From Chthoniobacterales bacterium (GTDB lineage: Bacteria > Verrucomicrobiota > Verrucomicrobiia > Chthoniobacterales > JACTMZ01): DNA of 64,000 nucleotides. A model generated the notes under the pieces. That model worked only from the letters and a program-made list of their open reading frames with translations, made no database searches and was not told the origin of the DNA. The translations under genes and the position numbers were made by a program. The number at the start of each line of letters is the position of its first letter. Positions within the stretch are counted from its first letter, which is position 1. The DNA lies in the NCBI GenBank assembly GCA_018402585.1, contig JAGYIO010000004.1, forward strand, positions 124,001 to 188,000, given 5' to 3'. This document shows, in pieces, positions 45,173-55,047 of the stretch.

Positions 45173-47326
45173 TTACTTGATGAAGAGCATCTCTTGGTAA
45201 GTCGGCAGCGGCCAGACCTCATCCGGCAGGTAACCTTCCAGTTCATCGACCGTGGTGCGGACTTTCGTCATGGCCGGGAGGACCTTGAAGGTCCAGTCGC
45301 CGAACTCGTGCGCCTTGCCGTGCACGGCGTGCAACATGGCCAGATCGCTCTCCAGCTGCGAAACGAGCGCGGCCACCTTTTCCAGGGTCGCGCTGCTCGT
45401 CGCCACTCCCGCCGCCTTCATCTTGGCCACCCCCTCGGCGAGGCTGGCCGCGTAGGACGCGGCGGCCGGGAAGATTTTGGTCTGCGCGATTTCAGCGACC
45501 AGCTTGGCCTCGACGTTGACCACCTTCTCGTATTGCTCGCAAAGAATGGCATAGCGGCTGCTCAATTCGGTTTCGGAAAGCACCCCGTATTTCTCGAAGA
45601 CCTCGATAACCTCCGGTGCGGTCAAGGCGGGAAGCGCATCGGCCGAAGTTTTCAGATTGGGCAATCCGCGCTCCGCGGCCTCGGCATGCCACTCTTCCGC
45701 ATAGCCGTTGCCGTTGAAGATGACGCGCCCATGTTGGTCCATGACCTCTTTGAGGGCGGCTTGGATCGCTTTGTTCAGGTCGGCGACACCTTCAAGCTTC
45801 GCGGCCATCCACTCGAGCGAGTCGGCCACAATGGTGTTCATCGCGATGAGCGGTCCGGAAATGGACATGTTCGAACCGACCGCCCGGAACTCGAAGCGGT
45901 TGCCGGTGAAGGCGAAGGGAGAGGTGCGGTTGCGGTCGCCGGCGTCCTTGGGCAATTCGGGCAGGACATCGACGCCGATCTGCAGCGTGCCGCGCTGCTT
46001 GGAGGTCGTCGCCCCGCCGGCTTTGATCTGCTCGAAGACATCGGCCAACTGGTCGCCGAGGTAGACGGAGATAATGGCCGGAGGTGCTTCGTTCGCGCCG
46101 AGACGATGGTCGTTGCCGGCCGAGGCGATGCTCGCCCGGAGAAGCGGGGCGAATTTGTCCACCGCGCGGATGACCGCCCCGGCGAAAACCAGGAACTGCG
46201 CATTTTCATGCGGCGTGTCACCCGGGTCGAGCAGGTTGCCTTGCGTGGCATTGCCCAGCGACCAGTTGACGTGTTTGCCCGAACCGTTGATCCCCGCAAA
46301 GGGCTTCTCGTGCAACAAACAGATCAGACCGTGCTTGTCCGCGGTCTTTTTCAGCACGGTCATGACCAGCTGCTGGTGGTCCGCGGCAATGTTGGCCGAC
46401 TCAAAGAGCGGCGCGATCTCAAACTGCCCGGGCGCGACCTCGTTGTGGCGGGTCTTGGCCGGGATGCCGAGTTTGAAAAGTTCGCGGTCGACCTCATACA
46501 TAAAGGCCATGACGCGATCCGGGATGAGGCCGAAATAGTGATCCTCAAATTCCTGTCCCTTGGGCGAAGGAGCACCGAAAAGCGAGCGGCCGGCCGAGAG
46601 CAGGTCGGGACGCGCGTAGTAAAACATCTTGTCGACCAGGAAATATTCCTGCTCGGGTCCCGCGGTGGCCGCGACCCGGCCCACCTTTTCATGACCGAAG
46701 AGCTTGAGGATGCGGCGGGCCTGTTTGTCCAGCGCCTGCATCGACTTGAGCAGCGGCGTCTTGGTATCGAGCGATTCACCGGTCCAGGAGACAAATGAGG
46801 TCGGAATGCAGAGCGTCGTGCCGTTGGCATTCCCCATGAGAAAGGCCGGACTGGTCACATCCCACGCGGTGTAGCCGCGCGCGCTGTGCGTGGCGCGGAT
46901 CCCGCCGGAGGGAAAAGACGAGGCATCGGGCTCGCCTTGGATGAGGGTCTTGCCTTTGAACTTGGAAATGTTCGTGCGGCCGTCCGTGCCCGGATCATAA
47001 AAGGAATCGTGCTTCTCGGCCGAAGTGCCGGTCAGCGGATAAAAAATGTGGGCAAAATGCGTGGCCCCGCGGCTCACCGCCCAATTCTTCATCGCCTCGG
47101 CGACCTCGTCCGCCACGCCCTCGGGCAGTTTGGCCCCGTTTTGCACCGTCTCAACCACCGCTTGGTAAGTGGCCGGCTTGAGGGTTTCCTGCATGACGGC
47201 AAGACTGAAGGTGTTCGCTCCAAAGACCGTTTCGGGAGATTCCTCCACAAAATTGACCGAAGTGTCCTGCGATTTACGGGAGGCGATGGCGGTAATGGCC
47301 GCGGCACGGGATGTCATGTTGCTCAT
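45173..47326 (-). CDS. glnA: Glutamine synthetase type III
   Basis: 717 residues, the length of GSIII (GlnN) enzymes rather than the ~470 of GSI. Motifs: [34 protein letters not shown] (metal Glu), [46 protein letters not shown], and a long C-terminal helical region. It makes glutamine from glutamate and ammonia. The start is the ATG at 47326 ([10 protein letters not shown]). A sigma-54 type promoter lies 90 bases upstream and a strong terminator directly downstream, so it is monocistronic and probably nitrogen-regulated. Confidence 0.95.
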   Translation of the reverse strand: MSNMTSRAAAITAIASRKSQDTSVNFVEESPETVFGANTFSLAVMQETLKPATYQAVVETVQNGAKLPEGVADEVAEAMKNWAVSRGATHFAHIFYPLTGTSAEKHDSFYDPGTDGRTNISKFKGKTLIQGEPDASSFPSGGIRATHSARGYTAWDVTSPAFLMGNANGTTLCIPTSFVSWTGESLDTKTPLLKSMQALDKQARRILKLFGHEKVGRVAATAGPEQEYFLVDKMFYYARPDLLSAGRSLFGAPSPKGQEFEDHYFGLIPDRVMAFMYEVDRELFKLGIPAKTRHNEVAPGQFEIAPLFESANIAADHQQLVMTVLKKTADKHGLICLLHEKPFAGINGSGKHVNWSLGNATQGNLLDPGDTPHENAQFLVFAGAVIRAVDKFAPLLRASIASAGNDHRLGANEAPPAIISVYLGDQLADVFEQIKAGGATTSKQRGTLQIGVDVLPELPKDAGDRNRTSPFAFTGNRFEFRAVGSNMSISGPLIAMNTIVADSLEWMAAKLEGVADLNKAIQAALKEVMDQHGRVIFNGNGYAEEWHAEAAERGLPNLKTSADALPALTAPEVIEVFEKYGVLSETELSSRYAILCEQYEKVVNVEAKLVAEIAQTKIFPAAASYAASLAEGVAKMKAAGVATSSATLEKVAALVSQLESDLAMLHAVHGKAHEFGDWTFKVLPAMTKVRTTVDELEGYLPDEVWPLPTYQEMLFIK

Positions 47327-47415
47327 AGTATGCTGGATTCGTTGGGTTAGAGGACTGAAAAGACTTCCGGCCTCAGCCCTGAGGCCAAAGCAGAAAGTCG
47401 CTGGAAGATCGAGGC

Positions 47416-47432
47416 AGCACGAAGCGTGCCAA
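47416..47432 (-). promoter_or_regulatory. Sigma-54 (-24/-12) promoter of glnA
   Basis: TTGGCACGCTTCGTGCT on the minus strand matches the consensus YTGGCACGrNNNTTGCW at all but two positions, with the invariant GG and GC exactly 10 bases apart. Expected transcription start near 47405, leaving a leader of about 80 bases before the glnA ATG. A second TGGCACG occurs about 30 bases upstream but lacks the GC element. Confidence 0.65.
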
Positions 47433-47531
47433 AACCACGGGTCAAAGGGGCGAATCGTGCCAGACGTTGCCTGCCCGACCCCGCGCACCATTTGGGGGGG
47501 GCGGGTCATGGCGATTTTTGACCAACCAAGA

Positions 47532-48500
47532 CTAGCCAACCTTGCTGGCTCGCGGCGCTCCACCCGCCCAAACCCGCGGATAAACCGGCCGCTGCCAGGC
47601 CGCGACGAAAAACCCCAGACCGAGGAGGAGCAGAAAAACGGAAAGGAATTGCCCCCTGGTTAGCAGCCCGACATAGCCCGCATCCGGAAAGCGGAAGCTC
47701 TCGGCCAGGCTCCGGGTCAGCGCGTAGCCCACGAAAAACAAGCCCGTGATCACCCCGTTGGGCACCCGCACTTTGACCCGCACCAGCCACAACAGGACAA
47801 AAAGCAACAACCCCTCAAGCAGCGCCTCGTAAATTTGCGACGGATGCCGCGGCGCCAAAAAGGGCTCCAGCAGCACGGTCACCTCCGCCGACCGGGGGAG
47901 CAAAGCCAGCACCTCCTCCAACCCGACCGGGACGGCAAACAGTTCCTGCGCCGCGGCCAGCACCTCGCGCTGGGTTTCCACCGGCGCCTCGTAAAGTTCC
48001 TTCGGGAATTTCACCGCCCAGGCCACCTCGGTCGGTCGCCCGTAAAGCTCTCCGTTCACGAAATTGGCCAACCTTCCGCCGAAAATTCCCAGGGCCGCCC
48101 CGATGACCAGATTGTCGCCCAACCCCGGCCAGTTCACCTCATACCGCCAAGCATACCACAAGGTGTAGAGCGCAACCCCGAGAATGCCCCCGTGGGCCGA
48201 CATCCCGCCCTGCCAGACGCGGAATAAGATGAGCGGATCCCGGAGGAAGGCGTCGAAATCGTAGAACAAAACATAACCCAAGCGCCCTCCGATCAACACC
48301 CCGAACACGGCGCAACCCGTGATGAAATCGGCAACCTTGTCGGCCGGGATGACCGCAAATCCGCGCTGGGCCAAAGAGCGATAGAGGAAAAAGGACGCGG
48401 CAAAGGCCGCCAAGTAGGCCAGCCCGTACCACCTGACCCCGAACCCGCCGCCGAATTGCAGCGCAAACGGATCCAGATTGTGCACCCAATAAGCGATCAT
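47532..48500 (-). CDS. lgt: Prolipoprotein diacylglyceryl transferase
   Basis: 322-residue polytopic inner-membrane enzyme that adds diacylglycerol to the lipobox Cys of prolipoproteins. Motifs: [29 protein letters not shown], the Lgt signature [20 protein letters not shown], and [14 protein letters not shown]. It contains an insertion of about 40 residues after FPKELYE compared with compact Lgt proteins. The gene upstream in the same direction of transcription (48609-49130) is a lipoprotein. Confidence 0.95.
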   Translation of the reverse strand: MIAYWVHNLDPFALQFGGGFGVRWYGLAYLAAFAASFFLYRSLAQRGFAVIPADKVADFITGCAVFGVLIGGRLGYVLFYDFDAFLRDPLILFRVWQGGMSAHGGILGVALYTLWYAWRYEVNWPGLGDNLVIGAALGIFGGRLANFVNGELYGRPTEVAWAVKFPKELYEAPVETQREVLAAAQELFAVPVGLEEVLALLPRSAEVTVLLEPFLAPRHPSQIYEALLEGLLLFVLLWLVRVKVRVPNGVITGLFFVGYALTRSLAESFRFPDAGYVGLLTRGQFLSVFLLLLGLGFFVAAWQRPVYPRVWAGGAPRASKVG

Positions 48501-48511
48501 AGGCTGGGGAC

Positions 48512-48606
48512 CAGTTGGGAGTTGCCAGTTGCGGGTTGAGAGATCGGAAAAACCGGCTCTGTCGGGGTGACTTTTCCCTCAACTCTCATCCTTCAACCCT
48601 CAACCA
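48512..48606. repeat. Heptad-like TTGAGGG inverted repeat between blc-like gene and lgt
   Basis: The left side GTTGGGAGTTGCCAGTTGCG, then GGTTGAGAG, and the right side CCCTCAACTCTCATCC and TTCAACCCTCAACC form an imperfect inverted repeat. Organisation and unit are the same as at 17838-17938. Confidence 0.6.
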
Positions 48607-48608
48607 GT

Positions 48609-49130
48609 TCAACTCTGCGGCACCATGCGAAAGCGGGCCGGGTCATAGCCCTGCTCGGCCAGCGACTTCATCACCTTGGCGTAATCCGCTTCGCTCATCC
48701 GCTTGTCGCGCGCCATGACCCAACCGTAGTCGCGCGAAGGATGCCCGACCGCCATGAAGCGGTAGTCCGGATCGAGATAAAGCACGTAATAGGGCAAGGC
48801 AATCGGCCAGAGGAACTGGACCCGCCATTCGGCATTGGATTTTTTGTCCACCACCCAGGCGATGCCGTTCATCACCTTTTCCGGACCGTCAAACCCGCCT
48901 TTGCGGTAACTGAAAATGTTGTCCATTTTGCCGTCCGGCCGCAGGCGATAGGTGTCCTTCGAATCATAGGTGTCGCGCTCCAACCAATAAGGAATGTGCG
49001 CGACAACCCACCAATCACCCATGAACCGCGGCAGATCGACATAATCCACCGCCTTGAGCGGCGGCTTCGAGGCGCACCCCGCGAAGAACGCGCAGCCCAA
49101 CAAAGGCAGAAGCCAGATCGGTTTTTCCAC
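48609..49130 (-). CDS. blc: Blc-type lipocalin outer-membrane lipoprotein
   Basis: 173 residues with a lipoprotein signal peptide and lipobox FFAGC (MEKPIWLLPLLGCAFFAGCAS). The lipocalin first motif is RFMGDWWVVAHIPYWLERD, then VDKKSNAEWRVQFLWP and YLDPDYRFMAVGHPSRDYGWVMAR, all typical of bacterial lipocalins that bind fatty acids or lysophospholipids. It lies beside lgt, which would lipidate it. Confidence 0.9.
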   Translation of the reverse strand: MEKPIWLLPLLGCAFFAGCASKPPLKAVDYVDLPRFMGDWWVVAHIPYWLERDTYDSKDTYRLRPDGKMDNIFSYRKGGFDGPEKVMNGIAWVVDKKSNAEWRVQFLWPIALPYYVLYLDPDYRFMAVGHPSRDYGWVMARDKRMSEADYAKVMKSLAEQGYDPARFRMVPQS

Positions 49131-49281
49131 AACCGCAGCAAACCAGCCCGCCGCGTCCGAGTCAAACCCGCCACTCCGCCTTTATCCTTTGTCACCCGCG
49201 CTTTCCGACACTTCCTCCTTTCCCCGCGCACCCGATAGCGTCATGCTGTCCGTTAACCTTCACGGCACTTTCCACCGACCC

Positions 49282-50943
49282 ATGAGCGCAAACGGCAGTA
49301 ACGGCACCACCATGATCAACGTCCAGATTGACGGTGCCTGGCGCCAGTTCCCCAAAGGCACCAAGCTCATCGAGGCCTGCATGCAGAGCGGCAGCTTTGT
49401 CCCTCACTACTGCTACCATCCGGCTCTGAGCACGCCCGGCAACTGCCGCATGTGCCTGCTCGAAGTCGGCGGGCCGAAAATGGACGCCAACCGGCAACCG
49501 GTCCTCGGCGCCGACGGTCGGGTCGAAATTGCCTGGTCGCCGAAACCGCAAATTTCCTGCGCCCTCGAAGTGACCGAAGGCATGGCCGCCCGCACCAACT
49601 CCCCGCTGGTCGAAGATTGCCGCAAGGGCGTGATGGAATTCCTCCTTATCAACCATCCGCTCGACTGCCCGATTTGCGACAAGGCCGGCGAATGCCGCCT
49701 CCAAGAATTTGCGGTGGAATTCGGCCAAGGTGGATCGAACTTCCTCGAGGACAAAGTCAAAAAGCCCAAACGTCAGGACATCGGGAAGCACATCGTGCTC
49801 GACGACGAACGCTGCATCCTTTGTTCGCGCTGCGTCCGCTTCATGCAGGAAGTGGCCCACGACGACGTCCTCGGCTTCGTCGACCGCGGCAGCCAGACCA
49901 CGCTCACCGTCCACCAAGGCGAACGCCTGGACAGCAATTACTCGCTCAATACGGTCGACATCTGCCCGGTGGGAGCGCTGACGAGCAAAGATTTCCGCTT
50001 CAAGATGCGCGTCTGGTTCCTGCGCGAAACAAAAAGCCTTTGCACCTCCTGCGGCACCGGCTGCAACACGATCATTGGCGCGCGCGAAAACGAAATCATC
50101 CGCCAGACCCCGCGGCAGAATGACGCGGTCAACTCTTACTGGATGTGCGACCACGGCCGCCTCAACTACGCCTACCTTTACCGCGAAGACCGCCTCGTGG
50201 AGCCGCAACTTCGCGAGAATGGCCAACTCCAAAAATCCACTTGGCCCCGCGTCATCCAGCAAGTCGCGGAGAAACTCACCGCCGTCCCCCGCGGCCAAAC
50301 CGCCCTCCTCGCCTCCGCCCGCCTGACCAACGAGGAACTCTGGCTGGCCGGCCAAATCGCCCGCCACCTCGGCATCACCCGGCATGACGTGGTGGCCCGG
50401 CCGCAAGAAGCCGACGGCATCCTGGTCAGCGACGACGGCAATCCGAACACCACCGGCGCGAAGCTCCTCGGACTGACCGAGGAACCCGGGGCCCAGCTCC
50501 GCGAGATCGGCGCCGCCGTCCTCGACGGCCAAGTCAAAGCCCTGCTCTGCTTGGGCGAAGATCCCCGGCACTTGGGACTCTCGGCCGAAGATCTGGCCCA
50601 CCTCGACCTCATCGTCTGTTTGGACATCCTGCCCAACACCGCAACCAAGCTCGCCACCGCCATCCTCCCCGGCGCCGGCTTCGCCGAAAAACGCGGGTCG
50701 ATGGTCAACCAGCAAGGCCGCCTGCAAAGGCTCAACCGCGCGACCAACCCGCCCGGCCAAGCCCGCGACGATTGGGAAATCCTTGCCGATCTCCTCCGCG
50801 CCCTCGGCGGCCCAGCCCCCCAAACTCTCGAAGGCGTCTTCAAAGAAATGTCCGCCGCCGTCCCCGCCTTCAAAGGTCTCACCCTGGCCAAGCTCGGCGA
50901 GGCCGGCATCCCGACGGAATCCGCCGGGCTTGCCATGGCCTGA
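49282..50943 (+). CDS. nuoG: NADH-quinone oxidoreductase subunit G
   Basis: About 553 residues. The N-terminal 2Fe-2S ferredoxin domain has HYCYHPALSTPGNCRMCLLEVGG. The His/Cys 4Fe-4S site is HPLDCPICDKAGECRLQ, followed by a CILCSRCVRFMQEV 4Fe-4S site. A third site (CTSCGTGCN) heads a shortened molybdopterin-type domain. It carries electrons from NADH inside complex I. The start is uncertain (49243, 49282 or 49312 all in frame). No other nuo gene is in the window, so it is separated from the usual operon or is an extra copy. Confidence 0.92.
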   Translation: MSANGSNGTTMINVQIDGAWRQFPKGTKLIEACMQSGSFVPHYCYHPALSTPGNCRMCLLEVGGPKMDANRQPVLGADGRVEIAWSPKPQISCALEVTEGMAARTNSPLVEDCRKGVMEFLLINHPLDCPICDKAGECRLQEFAVEFGQGGSNFLEDKVKKPKRQDIGKHIVLDDERCILCSRCVRFMQEVAHDDVLGFVDRGSQTTLTVHQGERLDSNYSLNTVDICPVGALTSKDFRFKMRVWFLRETKSLCTSCGTGCNTIIGARENEIIRQTPRQNDAVNSYWMCDHGRLNYAYLYREDRLVEPQLRENGQLQKSTWPRVIQQVAEKLTAVPRGQTALLASARLTNEELWLAGQIARHLGITRHDVVARPQEADGILVSDDGNPNTTGAKLLGLTEEPGAQLREIGAAVLDGQVKALLCLGEDPRHLGLSAEDLAHLDLIVCLDILPNTATKLATAILPGAGFAEKRGSMVNQQGRLQRLNRATNPPGQARDDWEILADLLRALGGPAPQTLEGVFKEMSAAVPAFKGLTLAKLGEAGIPTESAGLAMA

Positions 50944-51243
50944 GGTCGGTAGACGCCTGCCTGCGCCGTCTTTAGCCGTAACCATGCCGTTGAGGGCAAA
51001 AAGTAGAAGCGGCGGGTAGGGGACACGCGGCCCGCGTGTCCGTTCTTCAGAGTGCGGACGAGCGGGCCGCTCGTCCCTGCCTTAAGAGGTAAAGTTCACA
51101 TCCTTTTCGGGGTTGGTATCAGACTCTCACGGCCGAACCAGCGATCCAGCGGCTTGGCCCTGATTGCGGCGATCAGCATGGCGGCCCGGGCTGCGGAGGG
51201 CCCGCCCACCCATCCGTTGTCTCGCTCACCAAGGAGATTATCT
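50944..51243. repeat. Intergenic repeat region after nuoG
   Basis: Contains an isolated MITE end (TTTAGCCGTAACCATGC, about 50971-50987) without the matching right end, then the palindromic GTAGGG...CCGCTCGTCCCTGCC unit at 51015-51081. No gene is seen in the 300 bases. Confidence 0.6.
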
Positions 51244-51924
51244 TCAAAAATCCTTCGAAGCCCCGATCTCGAGCAGATGCAAATTGACCTGACGGTCGGC
51301 GAAATCCCGCACGGCCTGCTTCTTGTCGATCTCGATCGGGGGGAACGTGTCATAGTGCACTCCGAGCACATCTTTGACCTCGAGGAAATCGGCCGCGCGC
51401 GCCGCATCTTCCGGGCCCATCGTAAAATTATCACCGATGCAGAGCACGGCGAACTTCAAGCAGGCGCTGTCGCCGATCAGTTTCATGTTGCGCGTCAACG
51501 CCGTGTCGCCGGAATAATAAAAATGCCCCAGCTTGGTCTCGACGAGGAATCCCGCCGGGTTCCCGCCGTAGCTGCCGTCGGGCATGCTGCTCGAATGCGT
51601 GGCCGCGGTCATCTTGACGCGCCCAAAGGGAAACTCTTTCGCCCCGCCAAGATTCATCGGATGCATCTTCTCCAACCCTTGCTTGCCGAACCATTCGACG
51701 ATTTCCCAATTCGAGATCAAGGTGGCGCCGGTGCGCTTGGCGATGTCGACCACATCGGCCAGGTGATCGACATGGCCATGCGAGACGAAGATGTAATCCG
51801 CGGGGATTTTTGTCACGTCGATGGCCGCGGCCTTGGGGTTGGGAGTGATGAAGGGATCGAAAAGCAGATGCGTGCCATCCACCTCGACGCCGAAACAGGA
51901 ATGTCCGTAGTAAGTCAGCTTCAT
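51244..51924 (-). CDS. UPF0173 metal-dependent hydrolase (metallo-beta-lactamase fold)
   Basis: 226 residues starting MKLTYYGHSCFGVEVDG. Metal motif VSHGHVDHLADVV, further ligands in AATHSSS and YSGDTALTRNM, and a C-terminal GVHYDTFPPIEID. This matches the UPF0173 (YtkL-like) family of the metallo-beta-lactamase superfamily. Probably a two-metal hydrolase; substrate unknown. Confidence 0.9.
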   Translation of the reverse strand: MKLTYYGHSCFGVEVDGTHLLFDPFITPNPKAAAIDVTKIPADYIFVSHGHVDHLADVVDIAKRTGATLISNWEIVEWFGKQGLEKMHPMNLGGAKEFPFGRVKMTAATHSSSMPDGSYGGNPAGFLVETKLGHFYYSGDTALTRNMKLIGDSACLKFAVLCIGDNFTMGPEDAARAADFLEVKDVLGVHYDTFPPIEIDKKQAVRDFADRQVNLHLLEIGASKDF

Positions 51925-51999
51925 AACCGTCAGGGTCTGAACTAACCGCGGCGTTTTTCATTGTCAAACAACCTCGGAAACCGTCGAAGTTCCGCCCGC

Positions 52000-52923
52000 A
52001 TGCGCCGCCTCCTCCTCGCCTCCGCCAATTGGTTCCCCGCCTGGGTCCTCGGTGCCGCCCTCCTCGCCCTCTGGCAACCGGCGCTTTTCACCTGGTTCAG
52101 CGGACCCTGGATCGTCGGGGGCCTCGCCCTCGTCATGCTCGGCATGGGGCTGACCCTGAGCACGGGAGATTTCGCCGCCGTACTCCGCCTGCCCGGTGCC
52201 GTCGCCCTCGGTTTCGCCGCGCAATACACCATCATGCCAGTCCTCGGCTGGGGCGTGGCCCAAATGCTCGCCTTGCCCGGGCCGTTCGCCGTCGGACTCA
52301 TCCTCGTCGCCTGCTGCCCGGGGGGCACGGCCTCGAATCTCGTGGCCTACCTCGCCCGGGCCAATGTCGCCCTCTCCGTCCTCCTGACCATGTGCTCGAC
52401 GCTGGCCGCCGTGGTCATGACCCCGCTGCTCACCGGTTGGCTGGCCGGCGCCTACGTGCCCGTCGATGCGTGGGGCATTTTTCTCACCACCGCGCAAGTG
52501 GTTCTCGCCCCGGTCCTGCTCGGCCTGCTCCTGCACCACCAAGCGCCGCGCGTGACCGAATTTCTCCTCCCCGCCGGACCGATTTTGTCCGTCCTGGTCA
52601 TCAGCCTCATCGTGGCCAGCATCATCGGGCAAAACGCCTCGGCCATCTTCGCCCACGGTCCGCAATTGCTTCTCGCCGTCACTCTCCTGCACGGCGGCGG
52701 CTTCGCCCTCGGCTACGTGCTGGGCCGCATTTTCCGCTACGACCGGAAGATCGCCCGCACCCTTTCCATCGAGGTCGGGATGCAAAATTCCGGACTCGGC
52801 GCCGTGCTGGCCAAAACCCATTTCGCGGCCGACCCGCTCACCGCCGTGCCCTCCGCCCTCTCCAGCGTCTGCCACTCGCTGCTCGGCAGCCTGCTCGCCG
52901 GCTGGTGGCGCCGCCGCCCGTGA
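52000..52923 (+). CDS. BASS-family bile acid:sodium symporter-like transporter
   Basis: About 307 residues with nine or ten membrane helices. Motifs: VMLGMGLTLSTGDFAAVLR, CCPGGTASNLVAYLARANVALSV and SIEVGMQNSGLGAVLAKTHF are signatures of BASS transporters (sodium and substrate crossover motifs). Likely cargo is a 2-oxo acid or similar carboxylate. The ATG at 52000 is preferred; an in-frame TTG at 51961 is possible. Confidence 0.87.
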   Translation: MRRLLLASANWFPAWVLGAALLALWQPALFTWFSGPWIVGGLALVMLGMGLTLSTGDFAAVLRLPGAVALGFAAQYTIMPVLGWGVAQMLALPGPFAVGLILVACCPGGTASNLVAYLARANVALSVLLTMCSTLAAVVMTPLLTGWLAGAYVPVDAWGIFLTTAQVVLAPVLLGLLLHHQAPRVTEFLLPAGPILSVLVISLIVASIIGQNASAIFAHGPQLLLAVTLLHGGGFALGYVLGRIFRYDRKIARTLSIEVGMQNSGLGAVLAKTHFAADPLTAVPSALSSVCHSLLGSLLAGWWRRRP

Positions 52924-52977
52924 CGCTTGCCGCCCGCCGCCTTTTTGTTTAAGCCTCGCCTTTCTTCCCCCCCGCTG

Positions 52978-54330
52978 ATGCACAAACCCCCGCTTTCTTT
53001 CTGGCAAATCTGGAACATGTCCTTCGGGTTCCTCGGCATCCAATTCGGCTGGGGCCTCCAGATGGCCAACATGTCGGCCATCTACACTTACCTCGGGGCC
53101 AAGCCCGAGCAACTCTCCCTCCTCTGGATTGCCGCCCCGCTCACCGGCCTGATCGTCCAGCCCATTGTCGGCTACTTGAGCGACCGCACCTGGAACGGCC
53201 TCGGCCGGCGGCGCCCTTACTTCCTGGTCGGAGCGATCATTGCTTCCTTCGCCTTGGTCGCCATGCCCAACTCGGCCGTTCTTTGGATGGCAGTCGGGCT
53301 TCTCTGGATCCTCGACGCGTCGATCAACATCACAATGGAACCCTTCCGCGCCTTTGTCGCGGACAAACTTCCCGAGGAGCAACGCAAACAAGGCTTCGCC
53401 ATGCAAAGCCTGTTCATCGGGCTGGGCGCGGTCATCGCCTCGGCCCTGCCCTGGATTTTGAGCAACAACTTCGGCCTCTCGATGGAGGTCGCCGAAGGCC
53501 ACATCCCCGCGGCCATCACCCTCGCTTTCTACCTCGGGGCCGGCGCGTTTATCCTCGCCGTGCTCTACACCATTTTCACCACGCCGGAGTATCCGCCGGA
53601 GGACATCGCGGCCTTTCTTCGCGAAAAAGAGGAAACCAAGGGCTTCTCGCGCGGGGTGCAAGCCATCTGGGACGGAATCGCCGCCATGCCGGCGGTCATG
53701 AAGCAACTGGCCGCCGTCCAGTTCTTCACCTGGCTCGGGCTCTTTGCCATGTGGATTTATTTTTCGGTCAGCGTGGGTGTCCACTTCTACGGAGGCGTGG
53801 CCGATGGCACCGACGAGCAACGCAAACTCTTCAGCGAAGGCGTGGCCTGGGCCGGCCTCTGCTTCGCCGCCTACAACGGCGTTTGCTTCGTTTTTTCCTT
53901 GGTCATCATGGCTCTCGCCCGGCGTTACAGCGCCAAGGCCATCCATATTCTCTGTCTGCTCTGCGGCGCAGCTGGTCTTGGCTCGGTCATGCTCTTGCAA
54001 GACCCGACACTCCTTCTCCTTTCCATGACCGGGGTGGGCATCGCCTGGGCCTCCATCCTCTCCATGCCTTACGCCATGCTCTCCGGTGCCGTTGATCCGA
54101 AAAAAATGGGCCTCTACATGGGCATCTTCAATTTTTTTATCGTTATTCCGCAGGTCGTCGCCGCGCTCGGACTCGGCTGGTTCGTGCAGCAATTCCTCGG
54201 CAACGATCCCCTCGGCGCCGTGGCTTTCGGCGGACTTTGTTTCCTCCTCGCCGCCCTGCTCACCCTGCGGGTCAAGGCCGACGAACCGATGGCCGCCGCT
54301 CAGCCTTCCCCATCGTCCGTCGAAGCCTGA
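52978..54330 (+). CDS. MFS sugar/proton symporter, SLC45/SUC-like
   Basis: About 450 residues with 12 membrane segments. Conserved pieces: FLGIQFGWGLQMANMSAIYTYLG, GLIVQPIVGYLSDRTWNGLGRRRP (MFS loop motif) and LDASINITMEPFRAFVADKLPEEQR match the bacterial maltose/sucrose-type SLC45-like family. Sugar uptake is the likely role, which would fit the alpha-glucosidase elsewhere in the window. The 3' end overlaps the convergent GT2 gene by 59 bases. Confidence 0.87.
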   Translation: MHKPPLSFWQIWNMSFGFLGIQFGWGLQMANMSAIYTYLGAKPEQLSLLWIAAPLTGLIVQPIVGYLSDRTWNGLGRRRPYFLVGAIIASFALVAMPNSAVLWMAVGLLWILDASINITMEPFRAFVADKLPEEQRKQGFAMQSLFIGLGAVIASALPWILSNNFGLSMEVAEGHIPAAITLAFYLGAGAFILAVLYTIFTTPEYPPEDIAAFLREKEETKGFSRGVQAIWDGIAAMPAVMKQLAAVQFFTWLGLFAMWIYFSVSVGVHFYGGVADGTDEQRKLFSEGVAWAGLCFAAYNGVCFVFSLVIMALARRYSAKAIHILCLLCGAAGLGSVMLLQDPTLLLLSMTGVGIAWASILSMPYAMLSGAVDPKKMGLYMGIFNFFIVIPQVVAALGLGWFVQQFLGNDPLGAVAFGGLCFLLAALLTLRVKADEPMAAAQPSPSSVEA

Positions 54331-55033
54331 CCAGGTCCCAAACGCTCTGCCATCCGTCAGCCAGCGGCCGGAACTTACTCTCCTCGTCGTTGATCCACTC
54401 CACCGGAAGCTCATCGACCCGCAGGCCGAGTTGGCCGGCGAGAAGCAAAATCTCCGTGTCGAAAGCAAATCCGTCGATCCGGGCCCGGGCGAAAATTTCC
54501 CGGGCCGCCGCGCGACGGAAGGCCTTGAACCCGCACTGGGTATCCTTGCTCAGACTCAAACCGAGGCCCCGCACCACCTGATTGAACATCCGGCCGGCGC
54601 GCTCGCGCAGAAAATGCTGTCGCTTGGTCAGAATGCTTTGCGGATGACGCCGGTTGCCGATCGCCACCGCGACCTCCGGATGCGCAACGAGATGCGCGAC
54701 GAACGGCGCCACGTGGGCCAGAGGGACACTGAGGTCCGCATCCATGAAAAAAATCATCCCGCCCGCGGCGCGGCGCATGCCGCTGCGCACCGCCGATCCC
54801 TTGCCGCGGTGCTCGGCATTCTCCACCACGCAGACCAGCGGGTCACCCTGCGCCGCCTCGAGCGCGACCCGCGCCGTGCCGTCCCCGCCGGGCTCGACCA
54901 CGACCATAATTTCGCGCAGACCGGGGCACGCGGCGGCCAGCGCGCGCAGTTCCCGCACGGCCCGCCCGATGCGCCGCTCCTCGCGCCAGGCCGGCACCAC
55001 AATTGACACGTCATCGGGGTCTGCTTCTGCCAT
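54272..55033 (-). CDS. GT2 glycosyltransferase (dolichyl-phosphate glucosyltransferase-like)
   Basis: 253 residues, GT-A fold: VSIVVPAWREERRIGRAVREL, ENAEHRGKGSAVRSGM, the DxD motif FFMDADLSVP, and CGFKAFRRAAAREIF, as in ALG5/DPM1/GtrB-type enzymes that charge a polyprenyl phosphate with a sugar. It would feed membrane GT-C transferases such as those encoded next to it. It is divergent from 55048 (15 bases between) and overlaps the MFS gene tail to tail. Confidence 0.88.
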   Translation of the reverse strand: MAEADPDDVSIVVPAWREERRIGRAVRELRALAAACPGLREIMVVVEPGGDGTARVALEAAQGDPLVCVVENAEHRGKGSAVRSGMRRAAGGMIFFMDADLSVPLAHVAPFVAHLVAHPEVAVAIGNRRHPQSILTKRQHFLRERAGRMFNQVVRGLGLSLSKDTQCGFKAFRRAAAREIFARARIDGFAFDTEILLLAGQLGLRVDELPVEWINDEESKFRPLADGWQSVWDLVRLRRTMGKAERRPSVRRP

Positions 55034-55047
55034 ACACTCGTCCTTTT

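Noticed and set aside
51964..54468. 834-residue minus-strand open frame opposite the BASS and MFS genes
   Set aside because: Extremely Glu/Gly/His-rich and lacking domains; it spans two real transporter genes and their gap.
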